This document shows, in pieces, positions 9,225 through 20,106 of a stretch of 64,000 nt of DNA (its first letter is position 1; each line of letters starts with the position of its first letter). This stretch comes from Linyphia triangularis (taxonomy: Eukaryota > Arthropoda > Arachnida > Araneae > Linyphiidae), in the NCBI GenBank assembly GCA_963978545.1, contig OZ021729.1, forward strand, positions 86,408,670-86,472,669, given 5' to 3'. The position numbers and the translations under genes were made by a program. The notes beneath the pieces are model-generated. The model saw nothing but the letters and a program-made list of their open reading frames with translations. It was not told the DNA's origin and did not search any database.

Positions 9225-9470
9225 ATGGATTGCGAGGAGATGGAGTGGGAACACAGTTGTCCCTTTTGGGAGGTAGATGTGATCCTGGAGCCAGAGGAGC
9301 CCATGGAGTGGTTGTCTAGTTCGCTAGAAGTGGAGGAGGTGGTGGAGGAGGAGGTGGTGGAAGAGGAGGTGGAAGAAGATAACCATCATTTGGACTTCTT
9401 TCGCCTCCTCTTGCACTGTCACCTTAAGCTCCTGGGTTCCTCTGGTGAGGGGTCACAAGTAGAGTAGGCG
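9225..9470 (+). other. GGW-rich block, coding status doubtful
   Basis: A GGAGGTGGT-rich core at 9330-9385 gives Glu/Val runs in one frame and Gly runs in another, with a stop before the Gly run. Neither resembles a known protein well enough to call. It precedes the repeat pair at 9868. Confidence 0.25.
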
Positions 9471-9867
9471 TTGAAAGTGAAAAAAAAAACATCATGTGGG
9501 TGGGTTGGGCGGCGTAAAAAGGACTGTTCAATTCGATCTCCAAAGTGCGTAGGTTAGAGTATAACACTCCAACTCCTCAATACAATCCTTTAACAGGTCT
9601 CAATTAATAGCATATGGCGAATCTATTGAAAGTTACTGACTGTTGAAAGTGAGATATGGATTATACGACATATGGATTATATGGATCATACGACAAAAGC
9701 ATATGACCAGAGGAAATAAGTCTTGAAATACAGAGAATAGACTGAAATGTGGCCGGAAAAAAATGTCTTTTGAAATCGTCGTGGCATTTTCACTTGCTCA
9801 TCCGTATTGAAGAAGAATAAAGTTTAGAAAGCGATACCTAAATAAGACCACGACCCCAAGTGGCCCA

Positions 9868-10600
9868 ACTGGATCAGTCGATGAACAACAACTGCACCCA
9901 GAAGCTTCGAATTCTTCATTGTCACGAACTCCGAAAATAGAAGAAGGTTTGACGGTGCAATATGATGATGAAAACTGTTTCTGGACAGAATGTATGGAGA
10001 CATTCTTACTTAAGGGATGATGTGATATTTCTAATAATGACGAAAATGAAGATGATATACGCTTGTCAACTCTGAAACAGACAGAAGTAAATCCTTATTG
10101 CTCAAGAACAGCTATTTGAAAGCTGTGTCTCCTTAAGAAAGTGAAATAAAAGAGTGAAATGAATCAATTGATGAACAACTGCAGTTAGAAGCTTCGACAT
10201 TCATTACTGCAAAATCTTAATACAAGAGAGGGTTTGATTACGATGATGAAAATTTTTCACAGCTAGAACGCATTCAGACGTTCTTACTCCAGACTTCGAC
10301 TGGATGATGGGAGCTACGTTACTTCTGAGAGCAACGAGAATGAAGATAACATTCGTCACTTCGATTATTCTCTTTTCATGATTTAAAGTTAACCTTTTCA
10401 AGGAAGACTCTGAACAACAAACTAGTTGTGTGAGCATCTTACGCCCTATCTGTAGAAGCTCACAGAAGTACTGCTCATGTGGAGCAATGTAAATATTGTA
10501 TATAGTTAGTTGGAATATTTTATGTGTTGCTTATATTTTGCCTCAACTTCATTAACAGTTATATATTTTTTGGTCTTTCAATAAACAAGCTGAAATAATT
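9868..10600 (+). pseudogene. Two ~290 bp coding-like repeats of unknown protein
   Basis: I do not recognise this sequence. Unit 1 (9868-10157) and unit 2 (10158-10440) align with a 290 bp offset. Read in frame, both give S(V/I)DEQ..LxPEAS.., then YDDEN, then a hydrophobic (M/I)xTFLL block, then an acidic NENEDxIR block. The similarity is clearer as protein than as DNA, suggesting that it once evolved under coding constraint. Each unit has stop codons. After unit 2 an AATAAA signal lies near 10580, followed by T-rich sequence. This could be a decayed host gene, a processed copy, or part of a transposon protein. Confidence 0.35.
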
Positions 10601-10863
10601 GTATTTGTTTATGTTTTATTTCTTGATGAGTATTTTATTACTACTTGATAGGATTCTTTTAATTTAATGAAAAGTCTCTAAATAACTAAATCTTTAACTT
10701 TTTAAGTGGGTTGCGAGGTGTTAAATTACATAAATCATTATAAGATGAAATGTAAATGTGTTCCGGATAATATAACTTTGCATAATTACAATAACGAAAA
10801 TTAAAAATAGTTTAAAAATTTATAAAGAAGATCTTCATCAAAAGAAGTGTCTCTTATGTTACA

Positions 10864-12479
10864 CTGGCTGAATACCCGTGCTGCGCTACGAAATTTTACC
10901 ATTAGCATTTTAGCGATCGAAAGACATTCATGTATTCTACTTTTCAGACGTTTGCTCCCATTTCGAATTCGACAAATTGATTTATCAAAATAGGAACTTT
11001 CCTTTGTTGACATTTTAAACGAAATTTATAATAATGAATAGTAAATTGGAATATTTTATTGTGTTTATGTTTGCTCTTAGTTCTAAATTTCAAAGTAGTG
11101 GCTGTATTGGAATTGAGACATTAAGTTAATCCTCGTATAGTTTCAATGTTGCGTCGACTTTTCATCCCTTAAAAATTCGTTAATCGATATTGGAATGACT
11201 TATTTTTTTAACATTTGCACCAAATATCAGAAATATGACTACATTGTAAGAGGAACATTCGGATATCCCTCGTTTGGAACATTTAACCCTTTTCGACCCC
11301 TTAAAGTTGGTTAATCGAGAACGGAATAGCTTACTTTTTCTATGTTTAATCTTTTTTGACATTTGTACCAATTTTCCGAGTTGTGACCAAATGGGAAGTG
11401 GGACATTCGAATATCCCTAGTTTGGAACGTTTAACACCTTTTCGATCTCTTAAAGGGGGTTAATCGAGATCGGAATGGCTTAATTTTTCTACGTTTATCT
11501 CTATTGACATTACTACCAATTTTCAGAGTTGTGACTGTATGGGAAGTGGGATATTCGAGTTTGGAATGTTTAACCCCTTTTCCACCTCTTAAAGTGGGTT
11601 AATCAAGCTCGGAATAGCTTAACTTTTCCATGTTTGTCTTTGTTGATATTTTTACCAAATTTTAGAGTTGTGACCATATGGGAAGTGGTACATTCGAATA
11701 TCCCTCGTTTGGAACGTTTAACCCCTTTCCCACCCCTTCATCCACCCGAGATCGGAATAGCTTACTTTTTCTAATTTTGTCTTTATTGATATTCACACCA
11801 GTTTTCAGAGTTGTGACAATATGAGAAGTAGGACATTCGAATATATCGCTCATTTGGAACGTTTAACCCCTTTTCGATCTCTTAAAGGGTTTAATCGAGA
11901 TCGGATTAGCATGCTTTTTCTATGTTTGCCTATGCCGACATTTGCACCAATTTTCAGAGTTGTGGACATGTGGGAAGTGGTACATTCGAATATCCCTCGT
12001 TTGGAACGTTTAACCCCTTTTCGACCCCTTAAAGTGGGTTGATCGAGATCGGATTACTATGCTTTTTCTATGTTTATCTCTATTGATATTCGCAGCAATT
12101 TTTAGAGTTGTGACGAAATGAGAAGTAGGACATTCGAATGTCCCTCGTTTGGAACGTTTAACCCCTTAAAGTGGGTTGATCGAGATCGGATTACTATGCT
12201 TTTTCTATGTTTATCTTTATTGATATTTGCACCAATTTTTAGAGTTGTGACGAAATGAGAAGTAGGACATTCGAATATCCCTCGTTTGGAACGTTTAACC
12301 CCTTTTCGACCTCTTAAAGTGGGTTAATCAAGATCGGAATAGCTTACTTTTTCTATGTTTACCATTGTTGACATTTGTTCCAATTTTCAGAGATGTGGGC
12401 ATGTGGGAAGGGGGAGAATTAGTGATGAGTGAGTGAGTCAGTGAATGAGTGAGGGCTTTGCCTTATATATAGAGAGAGA
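10864..12479 (-). mobile_element. Non-autonomous Helitron T2 with about nine tandem units
   Basis: Same ends as T1 (plus-strand left end CTGGCTGAATACCCGTG, right end GCCTTATATATAGAGAGAGA), preceded by A and followed by T. The interior is a head-to-tail array with period 137-151 bases. Each unit contains GGACATTCGAATATCCCTCG, GTTTGGAACGTTTAACCCC, GGGTTAATCGAGATCGGAAT and CAATTTTCAGAGTTGTGAC. Units differ by roughly 5-15%. Confidence 0.78.
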
Positions 12480-13560
12480 TATTTTAGCAATTTTTATTTC
12501 AAAGGATAGTTTGTTTAAGGCCAAACATAAATAACATGCAACTTTAGTATTAAACAGTTTTTCAATAATTAGTTATTAATTGATAAAACAAGTTTTAAAA
12601 TATATACTTTTTTTTTTTTTTTTTTTTTTTGCTTCCATTAGATTTATCATGGTCGAAAACCTGACCAGAATTTTTTTCATTCCATTTCGACTTTTGGTTC
12701 TCGATATTTTAGCAAAAATGTAAAAAAGCTCACTTTAAGGGACCGCGTAATAGATTACGACTTGAAGCATACAAAACATTCGATCCTTCCCCGAGATAAA
12801 GAAGTTACCCTCAAGATCTTACAAAACATTTTTGCTCATAAATGAAGTGTTTCTCAACATAATGAACTGAAATTTAGTATCTAAGGTAAACGAGGTATTC
12901 TAAATCGAATGAAAACATAAAAAAATAGGGATTTGTATTGAATTTCTTAAAGATTCAGTAAATTTACTTAGTATACAGCTAACTAAGAAAAGAAAAAAAA
13001 TGTACCAGACATATAGAAAATCTTAAACAAAACATTTTGGCGCATACCGCAAGATTCTACGATAATTAGAACCGAAGATGCAGTCATCGTTCGGATATTA
13101 ATACGCTTTTATTAGCTTCAGATGTATGTATGTAACGGAATCTTTGAACATGATTTTGACCCCCTTCAAAACGTCGGATTAACTCGAAATTTGGCATACT
13201 TATTAAGGACCGATGACAATTCAATAATTCAAAAAGTTTGTCACTTTATCACATAGCTCGTGTTGCCCTTGCGCCGTTAAATTCCTACCAACCAACCTTC
13301 TCCGGAATCGAACCCTGGTGTGCCGTTTGAAAGATTTGTCGTTTGAATGACAGTTATACAAAGCGTGTTTTTTTTAGTCGCATTATCCTTACCAGGATCT
13401 TCAGGATTAGTGATTTTTCATATTCAGAGACACGGTAGTGTTGTGTGCCAAGTAATACGGTGTGTACTAAGGCATACACATAACTTAAATTTGAGACAAG
13501 CATGTGACTATTGGCAGAAACAACTGGAGAGTTTTGTACACTAACTAAAAAAAAATTATA
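12480..13560. other. Unassigned stretch
   Basis: Contains a T24 run near 12608 and, at 13115-13200, a sequence of the type ATGTATGTAACGGAATCTTTGAACATG that I associate with common arthropod repeats, but no second copy is here. No coding signal. Confidence 0.4.
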
Positions 13561-13635
13561 GTTTACAGAAAAAATAATTAATAGTTTAAAAACTAAAAAA
13601 ACACGCTTTAATAGAAAACCAAACTAAAAAGTAGA

Positions 13636-13960
13636 AAATAATTAATAGTTTAAAAAACTAAAAAAATACGCTTTTATAGAAAAGTGAACTAAAAAGTAGA
13701 AAATAATTTTAAATAAGTTTGAAATAAGAATAGAGTGATTAACGAGAAATATTTATTTTATCGTAAAAAAGCGTGGGGTGCTTTTTAAGATATTTTCAAC
13801 AATTGACAACAAGCACCCCACGCTTTTTTAGGATAAAATAAATATTTCTTGTTAATCACTCTATTCTTATTTCAAACTTATTTAAAATTATTTTCTACTT
13901 TTTAGTTCACTTTTCTATAAAAGCGTATTTTTTTTAGTTTTTTAAACTATTAATTATTTT
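13636..13960. repeat. Foldback F1: arms ~148 bp, 27 bp spacer
   Basis: Left arm 13636-13783 and right arm 13811-13960 are inverted copies differing at about three positions. Just outside the left arm, part of the arm is repeated directly (13572-13635). A T-run of about 35 follows the right arm. Confidence 0.88.
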
Positions 13961-13968
13961 TTCTTTTG

Positions 13969-14005
<37 letters not shown>

Positions 14006-14058
14006 GTTCTACTACAATTGGAAAGTTTAACCCATCAAAAACATATCTATATAAAATG

Positions 14059-14465
14059 TTCTTCATATAATAATTATGACCGTGAAAAGCATTGAGATCT
14101 AAAGTAAAGCTAAGTTTAACGTTGTTGCAAATTATGAGCAATGAAAATTAGTAAAATGTTTTTCTCAAAGTCAAAATTCCCCTACATAGGCCTAAATATC
14201 CAGCTACAAAAATGTTGGTGACACTCGGCCATTACGTATTCTGGATTACTGGCTGTGTTGGCCTGTTGGCTGTGCTGGTATGGCTGCGCGTAATGACCAA
14301 GTCGCACAAGCATTTTTGTGGCTGGATATTTAGACTTATGTAGGGGAATTTTGACTTTGAGAAGAACATTTTACTAATTCTCATTACTCGTAATTTACAA
14401 CATCGTTAAACTTGGCTTAGATCTTGATACTTTTCACGGCCATAGTTATTTTATGAAGAACTTGG
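14059..14465. repeat. Foldback F2: arms ~175 bp
   Basis: Left arm 14059-14236 (GTTCTTCATATAATAATTATG .. CATTACG) pairs with right arm 14289-14465 at roughly 88% identity. The central 50 bases hold repeated TGGCTGTG motifs. Probably a foldback DNA element; no duplication identified. Confidence 0.75.
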
Positions 14466-14848
14466 CAACTTCTTTAAAGAGGTATTTTTTTGCGGGATTT
14501 CACTTCTTTTTTTCACGGTACTAATTTCAAATATTTTACTTATTTATACAGCGATAGCTAGTTTTAAGATGTTCAGTGTTCATAATATTAAAACTGGCCA
14601 GAAAAAGTCTCGGGGTTTAAAAGGTTGAAGTATCATCTTTTCTGGGTACTTATTATACACAGTCAACAATTGACGAACATTTTGTTGGAGGTTAAATGCG
14701 AGCGCTATATGATTGTCAACTGCTTTTTACTTTTAATTTAATTTATTATTTGGTATTAAGAAACTTTAAATAACCATTCTTCACAATGTCCAATCAGCTG
14801 ATAATTACATAATATATAAGGGGGCTGTAATTTTATTGGAAGTATTGG

Positions 14849-15016
14849 TTGGTTGTTTTCAGATTATCTGACACCGTCAGCAACTCGAGGGCTATAATGC
14901 GCCGAAAGATTCGTCATTAGACAAGCCAACATACATTTACAAACACCCATGCCTAACACGGGACTCGGAACCCGCAACCTCGCGGTCTAGAAGCTAGCAC
15001 GCTAACCACTATACCG
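14849..15016 (-). mobile_element. tRNA-derived SINE-1, copy 3, 5' head trimmed
   Basis: Flanked by a perfect 16 bp duplication TTATTGGAAGTATTGG (14833-14848, 15017-15032). The first ten or so bases of the tRNA-like head present in other copies are missing, yet the duplication is intact, so the shortened form was what inserted. Confidence 0.92.
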
Positions 15017-15032
15017 TTATTGGAAGTATTGG

Positions 15033-16362
15033 TAAGGAATGATTGTTAGGGAACTTCTTTTTGTATTAAAGGATAGCTATTTACTCAAATAACGTTTTCA
15101 TGGTATAAAAAGAGCACTCCTTAAATTCTTGTACGAAATATGAAGTAAATTTAATTCAGATCGGATATAAAATGATAACCTAATTCTTATTTATGGAAAC
15201 CCACGACGCTATTAAAAATGCAAAATTTAAGTCGATACAAAACAAGAAGTAAGTTTGAAATTACAATAACTAATATGAGACAATTGCGAATTGGCTTCAT
15301 CTTTTATTGAAGTTAACTAAAAATATGGTAAATGTAATGAGCGAAACTTAAAATCTAGTTTCATTATACAGACAGAAAAACCTGAGAACGTTGAATGACC
15401 AAAATGTGGAACAGGGTATTGTTACATATTAAAACAGAATTTCATGCAGATATTGATTCAAAATTAAATAGTAAACCATAAAAAAAAAAATTTAACGGGT
15501 ATTTAACGTTTTGCCTACACTTCCATTATGGAAATAGTGCTCTGACGCCAAAAGTGATATTTAATTTAAATTAAATAATTAAATGAAATATTTAAGAAAA
15601 TAATTTATTTCAAATTTTTGAATAATAAGTGCACATTCTGTCGATAGTTATTTCCTCATTATTTTCTGTCTGCACTGTTGTACTTTTCCGTTAACTGATG
15701 TCAAAGTGGGTGGAGTGTCAGTGAATATTTGAAAATTCTCTCACAGGGGATTTTTAATCATGGGAGGTTTTTTTTTCTCTCTCCGTCGAGCTCATACTTT
15801 GAAATATTCCATTCCCATTCGTTGATCGTTAGAGCTCGTTTTTTATCGGAAAATTATTTTATGACCCCCCCCCCCCCTCCTCCTTTATGCAAAAGGAACT
15901 GCTTACTGATGTGCTTGAAAAATCGAGATCAAACCGCTGTACTTCATTCTATTGTTTTCACAAGCTCCTGGGTTGCAAACAAGGATAACTTTTTAGAAAC
16001 GGCCATTTGCAAGTCAATTACATGCAAACATAAATTCCTGTTTTACATTTCATTTTCGTGAGAAAACATTCGAAGCGACCTACATTTTTATTCCACATTG
16101 CTCGAATATACTGTAATAAAAGTTTTTTTTTTTATTTATCCTACAGTTATCTGGACATTATAATAAAAAACTATCTTCGCAAGAGGTATATCTAAAACGT
16201 CGGCGAAAAAAAGCTTTCATTGCTGTTCTTTAAAGATAAATAAAATGTATTGTGCAGGGACAAAATGAATCTAACTTCAGATGTAAAGAGTACGATAATG
16301 GTCCAAAAAAATCGATAAACATTCTGTTTTATGTATTACTTTCAACTATCTATATGTTTACG
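15033..16362. other. Unassigned stretch
   Basis: Holds a C-tract of about 12 near 15865 and A-runs. The longest reading frame (15729-16061) spans that tract and has no recognisable domain. Nothing else supported. Confidence 0.4.
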
Positions 16363-17027
16363 TAGGGTAATGAAAGTATAGCATTCGGTCAACAAAATAA
16401 TTTGATACTTTTGCAATTTCTCCATGTTTTAAAGCACCCTGATTTCAAAAAAGTGATCTAAAATAAAATCTCTGTATGTGTGTACGTGTTTAGCATAACT
16501 CCAGAACAAATTGACCTATGATGTTCAAATTTGGTGTGACCTTGGGACCAGCCATTAAGGTTTTCGTCAACATCACGTATGCGCATAAGGTTGAAATCAT
16601 GAAAAATCCTGAAAAAATCATGTTTTTCAGCAATTGCTAAAAACAAACCCTAACGATTTTGATTGAAATCTCTGTGTTAATGCCTCTTGAGGTGTTCTAA
16701 TCGTCCCCACTTTCGAAATTCCCGAAATAATTGCGATCAAAGCGTAAAGACGAGCGCCTTTAACACAGAGCTCTCTGCCTCTGAGCATTGACCATAAACG
16801 AATGATTTATTTTCTGTTTCACGCATAAGAAAGGACAAGGTAACGTCTATCGAATAGCATTGCCGATTTCACCAACTTTACGTGGTTTTTTTTTTTTTTG
16901 CACATATAAAAATATCGCCAAACTTGCAATTTTTATTTAATATGAGTGAAAATAACACCATAAATTTTAATGCTATGACCAATAATTATTGTGTAATTCA
17001 AAGTTGTGTGATGTACCACACCCCTAG
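16363..17027 (+). mobile_element. Family D element, copy D2, uninterrupted
   Basis: Begins GTAGGGTAATGAAAGTATAG and ends GATGTACCACACCCCTAGT. Internal landmarks are TTGACCTATGATGTTCAAAT, GTATGCGCATAAGG, AACACAGAGCTCTC and a TCGCCAAA motif. It is the reference for D1, D3, D4 and D5. It encodes nothing; I cannot assign its superfamily. Confidence 0.65.
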
Positions 17028-17305
17028 TTTTGGCCACGTTCATGTTAAAATGCAAAATATATAAGCGATATCTCGTCTGTCATGATAGAAATTGTAGCTT
17101 CGATAAGTATGAAATAATTGAATGAATTTTAACGAAATTGGAAAGGCGTATGTGGTTGAGAGTCAATTGGATCCTAACAAAAAAACTAAGGATCTTGCGC
17201 AAGGATCTGGAACCTCATAAATGAATATTTTCATTTATTTAGCTTTTTAACGGTGAATATTACTTGCCATGAAAGATTAGTTGCAAAAACAATATACGGC
17301 GTTAA

Positions 17306-17519
17306 CCTTTTGCACGCCAGGCCTTTTTCGCGCTGAGGAATCAGCGACTCGAGACGTTTTAGGTTCGGCTGGTGTTTATGGATTTGCTTCATAGAAACTA
17401 AACACAGTCATTGGCCTTGCATCGAATTTCCGCATCACACCTAATGGTCCTCTCGTGGTTTGGCATCCAACCGTGTGGCGCCTGAGAGGTGCCACTGGAG
17501 TGCAAAGGGTACTATGTGG
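17306..17519. mobile_element. piggyBac-like MITE P1
   Basis: Ends CCTTTTGCACGCC and GGAGTGCAAAGGG, the CCCTTTGC start typical of piggyBac termini. TTAA precedes it (17302-17305); the right flank TACT is decayed. Copy P2 lies at 47431-47616. Confidence 0.75.
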
Positions 17520-17552
17520 GTCTTAGAGTAACTTTGACGATTTATGAAGCTC

Positions 17553-18172
17553 TAGAGGCCGCTCGGTTCAACAGGTGAGATTTCAGTCTTTTCAGAGGAA
17601 TGAGCTCGGGATTCTGTGAATTGGTAACCAAATTACGCTCACGGTTACAGTTATAAGTACAAGAACGGGAAATTTTCAGATGCCAACTCCCACTTTTCCC
17701 GTTTGAAAATGCTCAGAGATTGCTAAAACCCAAAAGAGCGTTGGACCGGTACGTGTATCACAAAAAACAGCTCTGCGAACGGCCAACAGAAACGAGATCG
17801 GGGTGCATGGTGGAAATTTTGCATGTGGCAGAGGCCAAAATTCCCATGGGTGCTACCACAGGAAATTTTATCGGTTTTCTATACGTGCAAATTTCCTCCG
17901 TGTGCCCCGATCGTGTATCTGTTGGCCGCTCGCACAGCAATTTTTGTGCGCGCATAACACGTCCGTTTCTTGTGATACACGTACCATTCTAACGCTCTTT
18001 GGGATTTTCGCAAGCGTTGAACATTTTGCGACAGAAAAAAAGTAGGTGTTGTCATTCAATAATTTCGAGTTTCTGTAACAGTAACCGTAACCGCTAATTT
18101 GTTGTCATTTACAGAATCTCGAGTTCATTTACCTGAAGCCTCATCTCGATCTGTTGAACGCAGCGGCTGCTA
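17553..18172. mobile_element. Long foldback element F3
   Basis: Ends TAGAGGCCGCTCGGTTCAAC and the complement of TAGCAGCCGCTGCGTTCAAC. Further inverted blocks include GCGTTGGACCGGTACGTG with its partner near 17960-18000, and the GGCCAACAGA / ATCGGGG pair. The whole is about 620 bp with arms of about 300 bases. The TAGAGG start suggests hAT type, but I found no 8 bp duplication. Confidence 0.65.
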
Positions 18173-18585
18173 GAGGTCCCAAATACTGGCAAAGTTTCTT
18201 TATGATCACCCTGTATATAAAATACATGAATGTAAATAAAATATTTGAATTTCATTTTCTATCCAACAAAATAATTTTAATGATAAACTGGTTTAATTAA
18301 CATTAATTTGTGTTTGCTAATTTTAGCCTTTATACTAAAGGAGCGAAACGTTTATTCAAAAGAAATGCTTTTATTTAAATGTCTCTACAAAGTCAATACT
18401 GAAACTCGAAATTGACTTCTACCACAAAATTGTTGACAAGATCACCGATTTCGGCGTTAATTTTGTTAATATTGCCAAAATATCAGATGAATAAGATGAA
18501 TTGGCGAGAGTTTTTTTGTGTTCCTATTCTATCCGCATGTATTATTCACGTATTATTACCTGATATGATGAAAAAGATAACTGCC

Positions 18586-18828
18586 CTTCTTTTTTAAATC
18601 CTTTATATAAAATTTCGATTTTGTGTGAGTCGGTGGCTGTGTATGTCGATGGCGGGAAAGTCTGTGGATGCCTAATTCACCCCCTTGGCATCATCCAATC
18701 TGTTTGAAACTTGCCAGATAGATTCGATGTTTATGACAATGCATTCTATCAAATTTTGAGGATGTCACTGTCACTAAAATGCCGCTTTTAAGGAATAATA
18801 CTACACCAAATACCATGAAGCACGATCC
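18586..18828 (+). repeat. Repeat family E, copy 1
   Basis: Shares GATAGATTCGATGTTTATG and CAATGCATTCTATC with the inverted copy at 32741-32900, ending in a C-tract in both. Confidence 0.5.
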
Positions 18829-18840
18829 CCCCCCCCCCCC

Positions 18841-18912
18841 TTTTCTGTACGGCCGGCGAGCCGCAGAAAAATCTGTCGCTGGCCATATCCGGCTCCCGTA
18901 GTGTCTAGCGCT
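18841..18912 (+). mobile_element. hAT-like family K, end fragment (K3)
   Basis: GCCGCAGAAAAATCTGTCG through CGTAGTGTCTAGCGCT matches the right end of K2 (49282-49345). Only the last ~70 bases are present. Confidence 0.6.
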
Positions 18913-19010
18913 GCCCTAAAGAGTGTCCAATTCCTCCCATATTTCTACCATAACTTACATTGTCCTATTTCTCTTTCACTCACAAGTGTCCCATTCTTAC
19001 CTCTTTCATA

Positions 19011-20106
19011 TTAAGACGATGTCCTAGTAGGGATTATTCCCTATATCCACTATGTTACAATCTTCTAGCCCAGTGCATTTAGAAACTACTTTCTATAACC
19101 CTCTTGACATTTGATGAGTAGGTACGAAAATGATCACTTAATGAAATGACATTAATTAAAAACTCGAAAATAGCGTCAAGTATATTTTATTTTATATTTG
19201 AAATCCTTACGTCAATGCCTATGCAGTGGCTCCACCTGGTTTTGTATTTTGCTATTTCTAATTTTCATTTATAATAGATATAGTCCGAGAGGAGACTGCA
19301 ATTTTTAGACCCCATCGAACATCATTCTGAATTTTTTTTAAAGAAATTGGAGAAAAGTGAGTAGATTAGGAATCCACTGGTCTGCCGTGGCAAAATTGCC
19401 CGAAACTGATCAATAATCGACTTGGAATGAGTTGAACTAAAATCCGATTGCCAAATACGTCATAACTTGCCAAAAATAGAACAAACTTATTCGTCTGGCA
19501 ACCCACTTCATTTTGATTTTCAATGAGAAAAAGCGCAAACGATTTCTGATCTCTGGCTCGGAAAACTTATATCTTTTAAAAGTAAGCCAAATTGGCGACG
19601 TCAGTTACGTCATAAGTGACGTAATATTTTTTGCCAACTTGGCTCCTTATAATAGATGCAAGTAGACCGTCGCCAGATATCCGAATCGTCTGCAACCTTC
19701 TTAATTGAAAATTAAAGAGTGAGGGTTACCAATAAAAAAAAAAAATGCTCATTATTTGGAAAGATATGGCGCATTTAACAATTGGATTTAGTTCAATTTA
19801 TTAAAAGTCGATTTTTGACCAGTTTCGGCCATTTTTGCCACGGCAGACCAGTGGATTCGTAATCTACACACTTTTCTCTAATTTCTATAAAAAAAATTCA
19901 GAATGATGTTCGATGGTGTCCAAAAATTGCAGTCGCCTCTCAGTCTAACAGACATTAAATGAAAACAATTTATGTCATTTCATTAACTTTTCTTTTTCGT
20001 ACCTGCTCACCAAATGTCAAGGTAGTTACAGAGAGTAGTTTCTAAATGCACTGGGCTAGAAGATTGTAACATAGAGGAAATGATCCTCACTCAGGACTTC
20101 CCCTTC
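19011..20106. mobile_element. piggyBac-like foldback MITE, copy B2
   Basis: Starts at TTAA (19011-19014) followed by GACGATGTCCTAGTAG, and carries the family B arms at 19045-19160 and 19945-20090. The right terminus has lost its TTAA. Interrupted in the loop region by C1. Confidence 0.72.
19281..19946. mobile_element. Foldback element, family C, copy C1, nested in B2
   Basis: Ends TAGTCCGAGAGG and complement of TAGACTGAGAGG, with arms of some 200 bases containing GACTGCAATTTTT and CCACTGGTCTGCCGTGGCA. The centre (19605-19624) is the palindrome TTACGTCATAAGTGACGTAA. B3 reads straight through the insertion point. Confidence 0.75.

Noticed and set aside
9225..9467. Glu/Val-rich 80-codon frame
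   Set aside because: Produced by GGAGGTGGT repeats; other frames give Gly runs equally well and no homologue is recognised.
10864..12479. CRISPR-like array
   Set aside because: Repeats are ~147 bp with no unique spacers; Helitron ends and the eukaryotic context explain them.
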